The position numbers were made by a program, and so were the translations under genes. From contig CAKNFJ010000001.1 in the NCBI GenBank assembly GCA_930633495.1, positions 2,565,001 through 2,629,000 on the forward strand: a stretch of DNA of 64,000 bases. The letters are read 5' to 3'. The notes under the pieces were generated by a model. It saw only the letters and a program-made list of their open reading frames with translations. It searched no databases and was not told the origin of the DNA. Shown here piece by piece: positions 52,788 through 61,220 of the stretch. The stretch comes from Hyphomicrobiales bacterium. Lineage in GTDB: Bacteria > Pseudomonadota > Alphaproteobacteria > Rhizobiales > Beijerinckiaceae. Position 1 is the first letter of the stretch. Each line of letters starts with the position of its first letter.

Positions 52788-53828
52788 AGCAGTTCCGGCT
52801 TAATCGGGGTCATATCCTGCGGCTCTGAAATAGTTGGCGCATTCGGTCGGCGAGAAGAGGTCGCCGATGGTGCCGATTGCGTCCCAAAGAGCATTGATCG
52901 ACCGCTCAGCCTTTGCTCGGAGGAGTGCCTTGAGCTTGGCGAAGGCATTCTCAATGGGGGTCATGTCGGGGCTGTAGGGCGGCAGGAAGGATAGCGGGGC
53001 ACCGGCGCGTTCGATCGCCTCGCGCACGCCGGCGGGCTTGTGGGCAGGCAGGTTGTCCATGATGACGATGTCGCCCGGCTTGAGCGTGGGAACCAGGACC
53101 TGCTCGACATAAGCGAGGAAGACGGTGCCGTTCATGGCACCGTCTTAGACGAAGGGTGCGGTCATGCCGCCGCGGCGCAGAGCGCCTGCGAAGGTCGTCG
53201 TTTTCCAATGTCCATGTGGCACACCGGCCCGGCAGCGTTCGCCGCGCGGGGAGCGTCCGCGGAAGCGGGCCATCTTGGTCGACAGGCCGGTCTCGTCGAT
53301 GAAGACGAGGTGCTGGGGATCGAGATCGGGTTGGGCCTCGAACCAGTCGCGCCGCCTCTTCAGGACGTCGGAGCGCTCCTGCTCCAGTGCATGGGCGGAC
53401 TTTTTTGAACGTCCAGCCCCGTCCGCGAAGCCAGGCGCTCAACGCGCTGCGACGGATTGTGACCGCCTGCTCGGCAAGCAGCTGCGCCGCCATCTCGTGC
53501 AGCGTGATGTCCCGACGCTCCTCGATCAGAGCGACGATGAAGGCCTCATGCGCATCAAGGCTCGAGCCGCGACGCCTGCCTTGTGCCCGCGCGGCCAACT
53601 CTCCCGTCCTGGCTCGCGCAATCCATCGGATCGCCGTCGAAATCCCGACGCCAAACCGCGCAGCCGCCTGACGGGCCGAGAGACCGTCCGACGAGGCCTT
53701 CACGACACGCACACGAAGATCGTCACTCAGAGCTCGCGCCATCGCCAACCTCCCTCAATACGGAGGTTGAATCAGCCGAAGCTGCGCGCGCCACATCACA
53801 ATCGATTCAACAATCAGCGGAAATGCTC
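52787..53828 (-). mobile_element. IS630-family element (1042 bp)
   Basis: Inverted ends GAGCA(G/-)TTCCG lie at both sides, flanked by TA dinucleotides (52785-52786, 53829-53830), the known IS630/Tc1 target. It carries one transposase gene needing a frameshift and bearing a stop codon. It separates ybaK from a truncated IclR gene. Confidence 0.8.
52800..53748 (-). pseudogene. IS630-family transposase, slippery frameshift plus nonsense codon
   Basis: The first frame from 53748 gives the HTH region (LSARQAAARFGVGISTAIRWI) to GWTFKK at an A6G run (about 53403-53409). There the reading must shift by one base to continue KSAHALEQER, QHLVFIDETGLS and so on. Such A-runs are used for programmed slippage in IS630. 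In the second frame a TAA at 53145-53147 interrupts FV-stop-DGAMNG. The last part, from ATG 53135, holds [10 protein letters not shown] and [12 protein letters not shown]. The catalytic D, D and E are thus split, and the protein should be nonfunctional. Confidence 0.87.
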
Positions 53829-53830
53829 TA

Positions 53831-54319
53831 GCCGAGCAGACCGGCGAAACGGTTGCCTGGGTGGAGCAAGACGATCTGGAAATCGTCATTCTCAAGAGCG
53901 TTCCCAGCCAGCATTTGAGTTCGGTGAATCTTCCCGTCGGACAGCGCTTCGCGGCTTTGTCTTCCTCGTCGGGGCAGGTGCTCCTCGCCTATGCCCCCGA
54001 GCAGGAAATCCTGCGGGTGTTCAACGGCTCGAGCGAATATGCCCGGCGCAGGGTCGGATGGGGAAGCGACGAAGAGATCGTGGCCCATTTCGCGGCCGTT
54101 CGGGCAGCGGGCTTTGCCCTGACGGAGAAGATGGAGGACCTGGATAGTCTTTCCCTCTCGTCTCCAGTCTTCGGCCCGAAGGACTTGCCCGTCGGTGCCA
54201 TCAATATCTCCACCTTGAAAACCCGCTTCTCAAAATCCCAGGCCGAAAAAAATCTTGCACCGGAGCTGCTCGAAGGGTGCCGCCTGGCGTCAGGGCTGTT
54301 GGGTCGATCTCAGACCTGA
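53831..54319 (+). pseudogene. IclR-type regulator, C-terminal effector domain remnant
   Basis: The reading frame from the IS630 border (AEQTGETVAWVEQDD) through NLPVGQRFAALSSSSGQVLLAY and INISTLKTRF matches the IclR effector-binding domain. The N-terminal HTH is missing. No matching 5' part occurs left of IS630, where ybaK ends, so DNA was lost. A GTG at 53861 could start a short protein, but without DNA binding. Confidence 0.75.
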
Positions 54320-54372
54320 AGGCCTGCGAGGGACCTTCTCCACACGCGCGATCGCTCTTCGCCTGGCATTCG

Positions 54373-55527
54373 TCAGTCGAACTCCTTCCGGAATTTCTCG
54401 CTGACCGTCGCTGCTGATCGGAAGCGTTCAATCGAGAAGGAGGCCAAGGGCGTCGGCGTGGCGCCATCGACGATCATCTCGCTAAGGCACAAGCCCACGC
54501 CGGGACCGATCTGGAAGCCGTGGCCGCAGAAGCCGAAGGCATGGAAGAGGCCGGGCATTGTCCCGCTCGGCCCGATCACCGGGATCATGTCCGGCAGATA
54601 GGCCTCGATGCCTGACCAGACCCGGACGACGTGGCATTGTGCCAGCATCGGCGCAACACGGGCGAGCGCCCGCATCGCCGCCAGCGTCTTGGCGGGCGGC
54701 ACCGGTGCGCGGTTCGCCTGCGGGTCGGCGGCCGTGCGCGGATAGCCGGCGAGGATGATGTTGCCGCGCGGAATCTGGCGAAAGATAACCGAGCCGTCGA
54801 TCGCCTGCACCGAGGGCTCGATCCGATAGGGGAACGGCTCGGTCACGAATTGCGGCGGCCCGGCCGGGAAGATCGGCGCGGTCTCGCCGAAGCGCTCGGC
54901 GATCTCCAGCGCCCAGGCTCCGGCACAGTTCACCAGCGCGCCACAGTTTATCCGGCGGCCATCGGCCAGCGTCAGCGAAAAGCTGTCGCCTTCGCGGTCC
55001 ACGGCCGTGACGCGCGTGTTCTCTCGGATGATTGCGCCCTGCCTTGCGGCTGCCCGTGCCACGGCCGGCGTGGCCAGCCGTGGATTTGCCGTGGCGTCGC
55101 GAACGGAGAAGGTGGCGGCGACGGCGCGCTGGCTAAGCCAGGGCCAGCGCCGGCGCAGATCGGTGGGGCCGATCCGCTCGATTGCGAGCCCGTAGGATTC
55201 GGAGACCTTGGCGTAGCCTTCGAGCTTCGCATGCTCCTCCACGTCATAGGCGAGATAGAGATGTCCGTTCTGCTCGAACTCGCAATCCTCGCCGATCAAC
55301 CCTTCGAAATCCTCCCACAGCGCCTGCGAGCGCAGCGACAGCGGATACTGACCGGGAAAGCGGCCCTGAAGGCGCAGGTTCCCGAAATTGACACCGCTCG
55401 ACTGGGCGCCGACGACGCCCTTCTCTATCAGCATTACGCGCTGGCCGCGCCTGGTGAGGAAGAAGGCGGCCCAGGTCCCGATCAGCCCCCCGCCGACGAT
55501 GGCGACATCGGTTGTATCTGCCCTCAT
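54373..55527 (-). CDS. FAD-dependent amine/amino-acid oxidase (DAO family, HcnC/OoxB-like), second set
   Basis: A 384-aa protein from MRADTTDVAIVGGGLIGTW (GGGLIG FAD motif), with SSGVNFGNLRLQGR near the flavin and a conserved C-terminal FCGHGFQIGPGVG. Third gene of a second HcnABC-like triad, overlapping the FAD/BFD gene by 4 bp. It probably oxidises a C-N bond of an imported amino compound. Confidence 0.86.
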   Translation of the reverse strand: MRADTTDVAIVGGGLIGTWAAFFLTRRGQRVMLIEKGVVGAQSSGVNFGNLRLQGRFPGQYPLSLRSQALWEDFEGLIGEDCEFEQNGHLYLAYDVEEHAKLEGYAKVSESYGLAIERIGPTDLRRRWPWLSQRAVAATFSVRDATANPRLATPAVARAAARQGAIIRENTRVTAVDREGDSFSLTLADGRRINCGALVNCAGAWALEIAERFGETAPIFPAGPPQFVTEPFPYRIEPSVQAIDGSVIFRQIPRGNIILAGYPRTAADPQANRAPVPPAKTLAAMRALARVAPMLAQCHVVRVWSGIEAYLPDMIPVIGPSGTMPGLFHAFGFCGHGFQIGPGVGLCLSEMIVDGATPTPLASFSIERFRSAATVSEKFRKEFD

Positions 55528-56888
55528 GCCGGTTCTTCCGCAGCAGCGAGCGCAATCGGCTTGACCGGCGCCTGCCCCCGCAAGCGACCGGCGGCTTCGC
55601 AGCCCTGCCCGACACCGGCCGCGACGATCTCCTGCAAGGCAGGCCCGCAGACGCGCCCCTGGCAACGCCCCATGCCGCAGCGGGTCATCGCCTTGACCCG
55701 GTTGACCTCGATCGGGCCGAGCGCCTTCCCCATCGCGGTGCGGACCTCGCCGATGGTGACGTTCTCGCAGCGGCAGAGTGTGACCCGATCGGGCAGCGCG
55801 GCGATCTGCTCCTTCGGCCAGGCAAAGGCGCGCGCCAACCCGCGCTGGAAATCGCGTAGTCGCATCACCCGTCGCGCCAGCGGCCTGATCGCTGCGATAT
55901 CCTGTGTTCGCCCGAGATCGGCGAGAATGGCTTGGGCTGCGAGCGCGCCGCTCGCCTCGGCGGCATCGGCGCCGCCGATCCGCACCCCGTCGCCAGCCAG
56001 ATAGAGGCCGGGTTTCGCCCGGCCGAAACCGTCGATCTTCGGCAGGAACAAACGGAAATCCGGATCATAGGCGAATTCCGCACCGGCGAGATCGGCGAGC
56101 TGCGTCTCGGGCTTCAGGCCGTAGCCGAGCGCGATCGCATCGCAGGCGAAACGCCGCTCCCTGCCGCTGCCATCGCGCAGGACGAGAGCCTCGACATGGC
56201 CGTCTCCCTCGACGGCGACCGGTGTCACGCCATGCAGCATCGGGATGCCCGCGCGCAGGGCCGACGCCATGTACCAGAGCCCGCGCAATAGCGTGCGCGG
56301 CGCGCCGAGCAGGGCGGGTATCGCGGCGAGCTTGGCGGAGAATGGCGTCGTATCCGCGATCACCGCGATCTCGGCGCCCATCGCGCGATATTGCTTCGCC
56401 GCCAGCGTCAGCAATGGCGAGGAGCCGAGGAAGGCGACGCGGCTGCCGATCAGGCAGCCCTGGTCCTTGAGCGCGACCTGCGCCCCGCCGAGTGTGAAGA
56501 CACCGGGCTTGGTCCAGCCCGGTAAGGGCGCGATCCGGTCCATCGCACCGCTGGCAATCAGCAGCTTGTCGCAATCGAGCGTCTCGGCCCGGCCATCGCG
56601 CAGCAGGTGCAAGCGTTGGCCGTCGATCGCCCAGACCAGCGTCTGGGGGCGATAGTCGATCCGTGGGCGCAAGGCGGCGAAGCGTGCATGCAAAGCCTCG
56701 TAGCGGCCGGCCTCCGAGCCCATCAGCTTGGTCATGTCCAGGGCAAGTTCATCGGCCGGCCGGCGATAGCCCTGGCCGCCGGCCCGGGCGCCTTCATCGA
56801 GCAGGATGGGCTTCAGCCCGTTTGCGACGAGCACTTCGGCAGCGCTGATCCCGGCAGGCCCGGCGCCGATGATGACGATCTCAGCCAT
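55524..56888 (-). CDS. FAD/NAD(P) oxidoreductase with BFD-like cluster (HcnB/OoxA-like), second set
   Basis: A 454-aa protein with an N-terminal IIGAGPAGISAAE motif. The C-terminal cysteine group LCRCENVT ... TRCGMGRCQGRVCG is BFD-like. It shares architecture with the protein at 16934 but differs clearly in sequence. It overlaps the [2Fe-2S] gene by 8 bp and the oxidase gene by 4 bp. Confidence 0.87.
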   Translation of the reverse strand: MAEIVIIGAGPAGISAAEVLVANGLKPILLDEGARAGGQGYRRPADELALDMTKLMGSEAGRYEALHARFAALRPRIDYRPQTLVWAIDGQRLHLLRDGRAETLDCDKLLIASGAMDRIAPLPGWTKPGVFTLGGAQVALKDQGCLIGSRVAFLGSSPLLTLAAKQYRAMGAEIAVIADTTPFSAKLAAIPALLGAPRTLLRGLWYMASALRAGIPMLHGVTPVAVEGDGHVEALVLRDGSGRERRFACDAIALGYGLKPETQLADLAGAEFAYDPDFRLFLPKIDGFGRAKPGLYLAGDGVRIGGADAAEASGALAAQAILADLGRTQDIAAIRPLARRVMRLRDFQRGLARAFAWPKEQIAALPDRVTLCRCENVTIGEVRTAMGKALGPIEVNRVKAMTRCGMGRCQGRVCGPALQEIVAAGVGQGCEAAGRLRGQAPVKPIALAAAEEPA

Positions 56889-57195
56889 GGGCAGGCGCTA
56901 CGCCCTGCGGTTCGGCGAAGAGCTGCATGCCCTCGCTGACGGGCGTGGTGCAGGACCTGATCCGCCCGCCGGCCGCACTCCAGACCCAACAATCTTGGCA
57001 AGCCCCCATCAGGCAGAAGCCGGCGCGCGGTTCGTCACCGAATTCGAGGCGGCGGAGGAAGGCGCGGTTCTCCAGAAGCGCGGCGAGAATACTGTCCCCG
57101 GCCGTTGCGCGGATCGGCACGCCATCGAAGCTGAGGGTCACCGCCGCTCCGTTGCGGCGAGCCACACGGCGGAACTGCGCCTGCGAACGTTCCAT
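56881..57195 (-). CDS. Small [2Fe-2S] subunit (HcnA-like), second set
   Basis: A 104-aa protein with FCLMGACQDCWVW...RSC, the same C-x4-C-x2-C-x12-C pattern as the protein at 18298. First gene of the leftward triad. A perfect inverted repeat just upstream of its ATG is a likely IclR operator. Confidence 0.88.
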   Translation of the reverse strand: MERSQAQFRRVARRNGAAVTLSFDGVPIRATAGDSILAALLENRAFLRRLEFGDEPRAGFCLMGACQDCWVWSAAGGRIRSCTTPVSEGMQLFAEPQGVAPAHG

Positions 57196-57209
57196 GCGAT
57201 CTCAAGATT

Positions 57210-57264
57210 ATTTCTATGCGATAGAAATTTGCGTAATTTGATAATCTAGGAAAGGTCCTGTCAA
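57210..57264 (-). promoter_or_regulatory. Promoter and operator of second oxidase triad
   Basis: On the leftward strand TTGACA (57264-57259), a 17-bp spacer and TCAAAT (57241-57236) form a sigma70-like promoter. Immediately downstream lies a perfect 19-bp inverted repeat ATTTCTATGCGATAGAAAT (57210-57228), 15 bp before the ATG, well placed for repression. The half-site GCGATAGAAATT recurs near 58184. Confidence 0.6.
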
Positions 57265-57283
57265 GAGCAACTACCCTGTCCGG

Positions 57284-58108
57284 TCAGACGCGCGAGATGG
57301 CGTGAGCGGCGGCGATCACCAGCGAGGAGAAGCGCGAGACCACCTCCTCATGGCTGTAGCGCGAGGTCGAGGTTGCGATATTGACTGCGGCTTCCGGTCG
57401 GCCCTGATGGTCGACGACCGGCGCGGCGATCGAAGCGTCGCCGATATAGACTTCCTCGAAGGCGGTGGCGTAGCCTTGGGCCGCGGATTGGCGGAGCTTC
57501 TCGCGCAGCGCCTCGCGCTGCCAGGTCGTCGAGGGCGTGTGCGCACGGCGATCGGAGGCATCAATGATGGCCATTGCCTCGTCCTCGGGCAGGCGCGACA
57601 GCATGGCGATGCCCGGTGCCGTGGCATAGGCCGGCATCCGGGTGCCGATGATGACGTCGGTGTTCAGGACGTGCCGGCTCAGGAAGCGCGAGACGAAGAT
57701 GATCTCGGTCTCCTCCTGCACGGTGAGGTTCACCGTCTCCTCGGTCTCCTTGCTGAGATGCATGAGATAGGGCATCGCCCGGTCTAGCAGGCGGCTGCTG
57801 CGGACGAAATGATAGCCGAGATCGAGCGTCTTCGCCGTCAGCTCGAAGCGCTTGGTCTGCGCGTCCTTGCGGAGATAGCCGAGCCTTGTGAGCGTGTGGG
57901 TGAAGCGCTGGGCAGCGCTAACATCCATCCCGGTCTCGGAGGCGACCTGTGACAGGTTGAGCGTCTGGTGCTGGCGGCCGAAGGCCGAGAGCACGCGGAA
58001 CGCCTTCTCCACCGAATTGACCATCAGCGCGTCGTCCTTGCGGCCTGCCTGGTCGGTCGGCTGCGTCGCGCGTTTGCGGCGGATCTGTCGCTCGTCGGGC
58101 ATCGTCAT
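57284..58108 (-). CDS. IclR-family transcriptional regulator
   Basis: A 274-aa protein from MTMPDERQI. The winged HTH LSQVASETGMDVSAAQRFTHTL (shown to 20: LSQVASETGMDVSAAQRFTH) lies at about 52-75, and an IclR effector domain ends APVVDHQGRPEAAVNIA. It lies between the oxidase triad and the divergent hydratase operon, and sites sharing a motif occur in front of both, so it probably controls both. ATG at 58102 is an alternative start. Confidence 0.9.
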   Translation of the reverse strand: MTMPDERQIRRKRATQPTDQAGRKDDALMVNSVEKAFRVLSAFGRQHQTLNLSQVASETGMDVSAAQRFTHTLTRLGYLRKDAQTKRFELTAKTLDLGYHFVRSSRLLDRAMPYLMHLSKETEETVNLTVQEETEIIFVSRFLSRHVLNTDVIIGTRMPAYATAPGIAMLSRLPEDEAMAIIDASDRRAHTPSTTWQREALREKLRQSAAQGYATAFEEVYIGDASIAAPVVDHQGRPEAAVNIATSTSRYSHEEVVSRFSSLVIAAAHAISRV

Positions 58109-58153
58109 CGGTACTGCTCTCCTCGGCGCGATCAATGGCTGCGGCGGGCGGCC

Positions 58154-58215
58154 TTGACAAGGTGAACTGCTCATGTATTAATTGCAATAGAAATTATCGC
58201 ATTGTAATAAAAATT
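58154..58215 (+). promoter_or_regulatory. Promoter and tandem operators of hydratase operon
   Basis: TTGACA (58154-58159), a 16-bp spacer and TATTAA (58176-58181) make a strong -35 with a fair -10. Two 15-bp direct repeats ATTG(C/T)AATA(G/A)AAATT follow at 58181-58195 and 58201-58215, exactly 20 bp apart, ending 14 bp before the ATG. They resemble the inverted repeat before 57195. Confidence 0.6.
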
Positions 58216-58229
58216 CATCGGAGAGCGCT

Positions 58230-59003
58230 ATGAAGGACTCTGTTCTGGTCGAGGTGCGTGGCGCGGTCGGCATCGTCACGCTCAACCGACCCGAAATCCT
58301 GAACGCCTGGAACGCGCCGATGCGCGAGCGGCTGGTTGCCTGCTTCGACGAGATGGAGGCGAACGAGGCTGTTCGCGCCATCATCCTGACGGGGGCGGGC
58401 GAGCGCGCCTTCGGCGCCGGCCAGGACCTCAACGAGACCAAGACCTTCGATCCCGACCGCGCCGAACTGTGGATGGGCGAATGGGAACGCCTCTATGACC
58501 GCATGCGCTCGCTCTCGAAGCCGCTGATCGCGGCGCTGAACGGCGTCGCGGCGGGCTCCGCCTTCCAGGTCGCGCTGCTCTGCGACCTGCGCGTCGGCCA
58601 TGCCGGCGTCACCATGGGCCAGCCCGAGATCAATTCCGGCATCGCCTCGGTGACCGGCCCCTGGATCATGAAGGAGATGATCGGGATCGCCCGCACCATC
58701 GACCTGACCCTGACCGGCCGGATGATGGATGCCGACGAGTGCTTCCGTATCGGCCTGATCAACCGGATCGTGCCGAAGGAGCAGGTGATGCAGGCCTCGC
58801 TCGCACTGGCCGAGGAACTCGCCGGCAAGCCGCCGGTCGCCATGCGCCTCAACAAGGCCCGCTTCCGTGAGGTCACCGAAGAGAGCTTCCGCGAATGCCT
58901 CGCCGCCGGCATCCGCAACCAGCGCGCCGCTTACGCTACCGGCGAGCCGGCGCGGATGATGGAGGCCTTCCTCGCCAAGCGTGCGGCGCGAAAGACGGCC
59001 TGA
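58230..59003 (+). CDS. Enoyl-CoA hydratase/isomerase family protein
   Basis: A 257-aa crotonase-fold enzyme. The oxyanion-hole stretches AFGAGQDLNE and ALNGVAAGSAFQVALLCDLRVG (shown in part) are present, and the catalytic region is QPEINSGIASV. It acts on acyl-CoA thioesters. It heads a rightward operon with a transporter and an acyl-CoA ligase, suggesting import of a carboxylic acid, CoA activation and hydration or related chemistry. Confidence 0.88.
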   Translation: MKDSVLVEVRGAVGIVTLNRPEILNAWNAPMRERLVACFDEMEANEAVRAIILTGAGERAFGAGQDLNETKTFDPDRAELWMGEWERLYDRMRSLSKPLIAALNGVAAGSAFQVALLCDLRVGHAGVTMGQPEINSGIASVTGPWIMKEMIGIARTIDLTLTGRMMDADECFRIGLINRIVPKEQVMQASLALAEELAGKPPVAMRLNKARFREVTEESFRECLAAGIRNQRAAYATGEPARMMEAFLAKRAARKTA

Positions 59004-59070
59004 CCACAGTATCCGACCATCTGATCACCCACGGGGAAATGCGGAAAACCGCTTGAAAGGGGAGTAGACG

Positions 59071-60138
59071 ATGACGAGCCTGACCACGAAGCCGACCCGG
59101 CGCACCCTGCTGCAGCTCGCGGGCGGCATCGCTGCCGGCGCGGTTGCAGCGCCTTACCTGGCGGGCACGGCGCGCGCCGCGACCCAGATCACGGTCGCCG
59201 ATCCCGGCGGCCCGTTCGGCCCGGCCTTCCGCAAGGCCTTCTACGATCCCTTCGAGAAGGCGACCGGTAACAAAGTCGTCAACGTCGCCCGCGAGGCCGA
59301 GCCCACCGCTCAGTTCAAGGCGATGGTCGAGACCAAATCCTACACCTGGGACGTCTGCACGCTGACGCTCTCCGCCCGCGACATCCTCGCCAAACAGGGC
59401 CTGCTCGATCCGATCGGCTTCTCGCATGCCGACGTGCCGAAGCTGATGCCTGAGGCGATTACGCCGCTCTACATGGGCACCGACGTCTACTCGACCGTCT
59501 TCGCCTATCGTACCGACCGCGTGAAGAACGCGCCGACGAGCTGGACCGACTTCTTCAATGTCGAGAAGTTTCCCGGCCGGCGCGCTCTGCGCAAGAACCC
59601 GATCGACACGATCGAGCAGGCGCTGCTCGCAGACGGTGTGCCGCTCGACAAGCTCTATCCGCTTGATGTCGACCGCGCCTTCAAGGTGCTGGACAAGATC
59701 AAGCCGCATGTCGCGGTCTGGTGGACCGGCGGCGCGCAGTCGACGCAGCTCCTGCAGAGCGGGGAGGTCGACATGCTGCCGGGCTGGAATGCCCGCCTGC
59801 AGGCCGCGATCGACGGCGGCACGCCTGCGAAGATCGTCTGGAACCAGGGCCTTTATTCGATCGAGGGCTGGGGCCTGCCGAAGGGCGGCCCGAAGGGCGA
59901 TGTGGCGCGCCAGTTCGTGCGCTTCTGCTCCGATCCGAAGGCGCAGGCCGCCTTCACCGAGGTGCTGGCCTACGGCCCGACCAATCTCGACGCCTACCAG
60001 ACCATCCCCGCCGAGCGCGCCAAGGTGCTGCCGACCTCGCCGGAGAACCTGAAGCAGATGGCAATCGCCAACGAGGACTGGTGGAGCGCCAACCGCGCCA
60101 AGGTTACCGAGCGTTTCAACGCCTGGCTGCTGACCTGA
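59071..60138 (+). CDS. ABC transporter binding protein with Tat-like signal
   Basis: A 355-aa solute-binding protein with start MTSLTTKPTRRTLLQLAGG (twin-arginine-like) and a cut near ARA-AT. The domain VADPGGPFGPAFRKAFYDPF and VAVWWTGGAQSTQLLQSGEV parallels the binding protein at 30557, so the two cassettes are paralogous. Third-party specificity is unknown; the family includes polyamine/amine binders. Confidence 0.91.
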   Translation: MTSLTTKPTRRTLLQLAGGIAAGAVAAPYLAGTARAATQITVADPGGPFGPAFRKAFYDPFEKATGNKVVNVAREAEPTAQFKAMVETKSYTWDVCTLTLSARDILAKQGLLDPIGFSHADVPKLMPEAITPLYMGTDVYSTVFAYRTDRVKNAPTSWTDFFNVEKFPGRRALRKNPIDTIEQALLADGVPLDKLYPLDVDRAFKVLDKIKPHVAVWWTGGAQSTQLLQSGEVDMLPGWNARLQAAIDGGTPAKIVWNQGLYSIEGWGLPKGGPKGDVARQFVRFCSDPKAQAAFTEVLAYGPTNLDAYQTIPAERAKVLPTSPENLKQMAIANEDWWSANRAKVTERFNAWLLT

Positions 60139-60161
60139 CGGTGATGGGGACGGGTGCCGGA

Positions 60162-61220
60162 ATGACCGCGATCCAGCCGAAATCGGCCAAGCTCGTCGTC
60201 GAGGGCCTGTGTAAGCGCTATGGCGCGACCACGGCGCTCGAGCCGAGCTCGCTCAGCGTTGCCGAGGGCGAGTTCCTGACCTTGCTGGGGCCTTCGGGCT
60301 CCGGCAAGACGACGCTGCTCCAGCTCATCTGCGGTCTGGTCGAGGCCAGCGAGGGCAGGGTGGTGATCGACGGGCGCGACCAGTCGAACATGCCCGTCCA
60401 CCAGCGCGATATCGGCCTCGTCTTCCAGCACTACGCGCTCTTCCCGCATCTGACGGTGGCGGAGAACATCGCCTTTCCGCTCAAGATGCGCGGACGCCCC
60501 TCGGCCGAGATCGCCGGCCGGGTCGCGTCCACGCTCGACATGGTCCATCTCGGCCATCTCGCCGGTCGATTTCCGCGCGAGCTTTCGGGTGGCCAGCAGC
60601 AGCGCGTGGCATTGGCGCGCTGCTTCGTCTACCAGCCCTCGATCATCCTGATGGACGAGCCGCTCGGCGCTCTCGACAAGAAGCTGCGCGAGCACATGCA
60701 GATCGAGATCAAGCGGCTGCACCGCGAGAGCGGCGCCACGATCGTCTATGTCACCCACGATCAGGAGGAAGCGCTCGCGATGTCCGACCGCATCTGCCTG
60801 ATGAATCACGCGAAGATCGAGCAGCTTGGCACGCCGCGCGAGATCTACGAGCGCCCGCGCACCGCCTTCGCCGCCGATTTCATCGGCATTTCCAACATCT
60901 TCCACGGCCAATGGGACGGCAACGGCGCGCTCGAGACACCCCATGGCCGCTTCGCCCTGCCAAGTGGCGCCAACTGCCAGAGCAAGGACGCGGCCCTCGT
61001 CATCCGGCCGGAGAACCTCCACCTCGGCGAGCTGGACGGCAACGCCGTCCGTGGCCGCGTCAGCGAGATCGTCTATGCCGGCTCGGAGACGCGCGTCATC
61101 GCTGCGCTCGGCGACGGCAGCCCGCTCGTGCTGCGGCTCGGCCCGGACGATCCGGTGCCCGCCATCGACCAGGCCATTGTCGCCGGCTGGGCCCGCGACA
61201 AGGCGGTGCTGGTCGCATGA
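60162..61220 (+). CDS. ABC transporter ATPase (PotA-like)
   Basis: A 352-aa ATPase from MTAIQPKSAK. Walker A GPSGSGKT is at 43-50, signature LSGGQQQR, Walker B IILMDEP, and a TOBE domain follows. An ATG at 60144 would add six residues. Its stop overlaps the permease start (ATGA). It is closely similar to the ATPase at 33429. Confidence 0.92.
   Translation: MTAIQPKSAKLVVEGLCKRYGATTALEPSSLSVAEGEFLTLLGPSGSGKTTLLQLICGLVEASEGRVVIDGRDQSNMPVHQRDIGLVFQHYALFPHLTVAENIAFPLKMRGRPSAEIAGRVASTLDMVHLGHLAGRFPRELSGGQQQRVALARCFVYQPSIILMDEPLGALDKKLREHMQIEIKRLHRESGATIVYVTHDQEEALAMSDRICLMNHAKIEQLGTPREIYERPRTAFAADFIGISNIFHGQWDGNGALETPHGRFALPSGANCQSKDAALVIRPENLHLGELDGNAVRGRVSEIVYAGSETRVIAALGDGSPLVLRLGPDDPVPAIDQAIVAGWARDKAVLVA

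Noticed and set aside
53040..54147. Rightward open frames of 122 and 327 codons across IS630
   Set aside because: They are antisense to the IS630 transposase and run across its right end; no family sequence.
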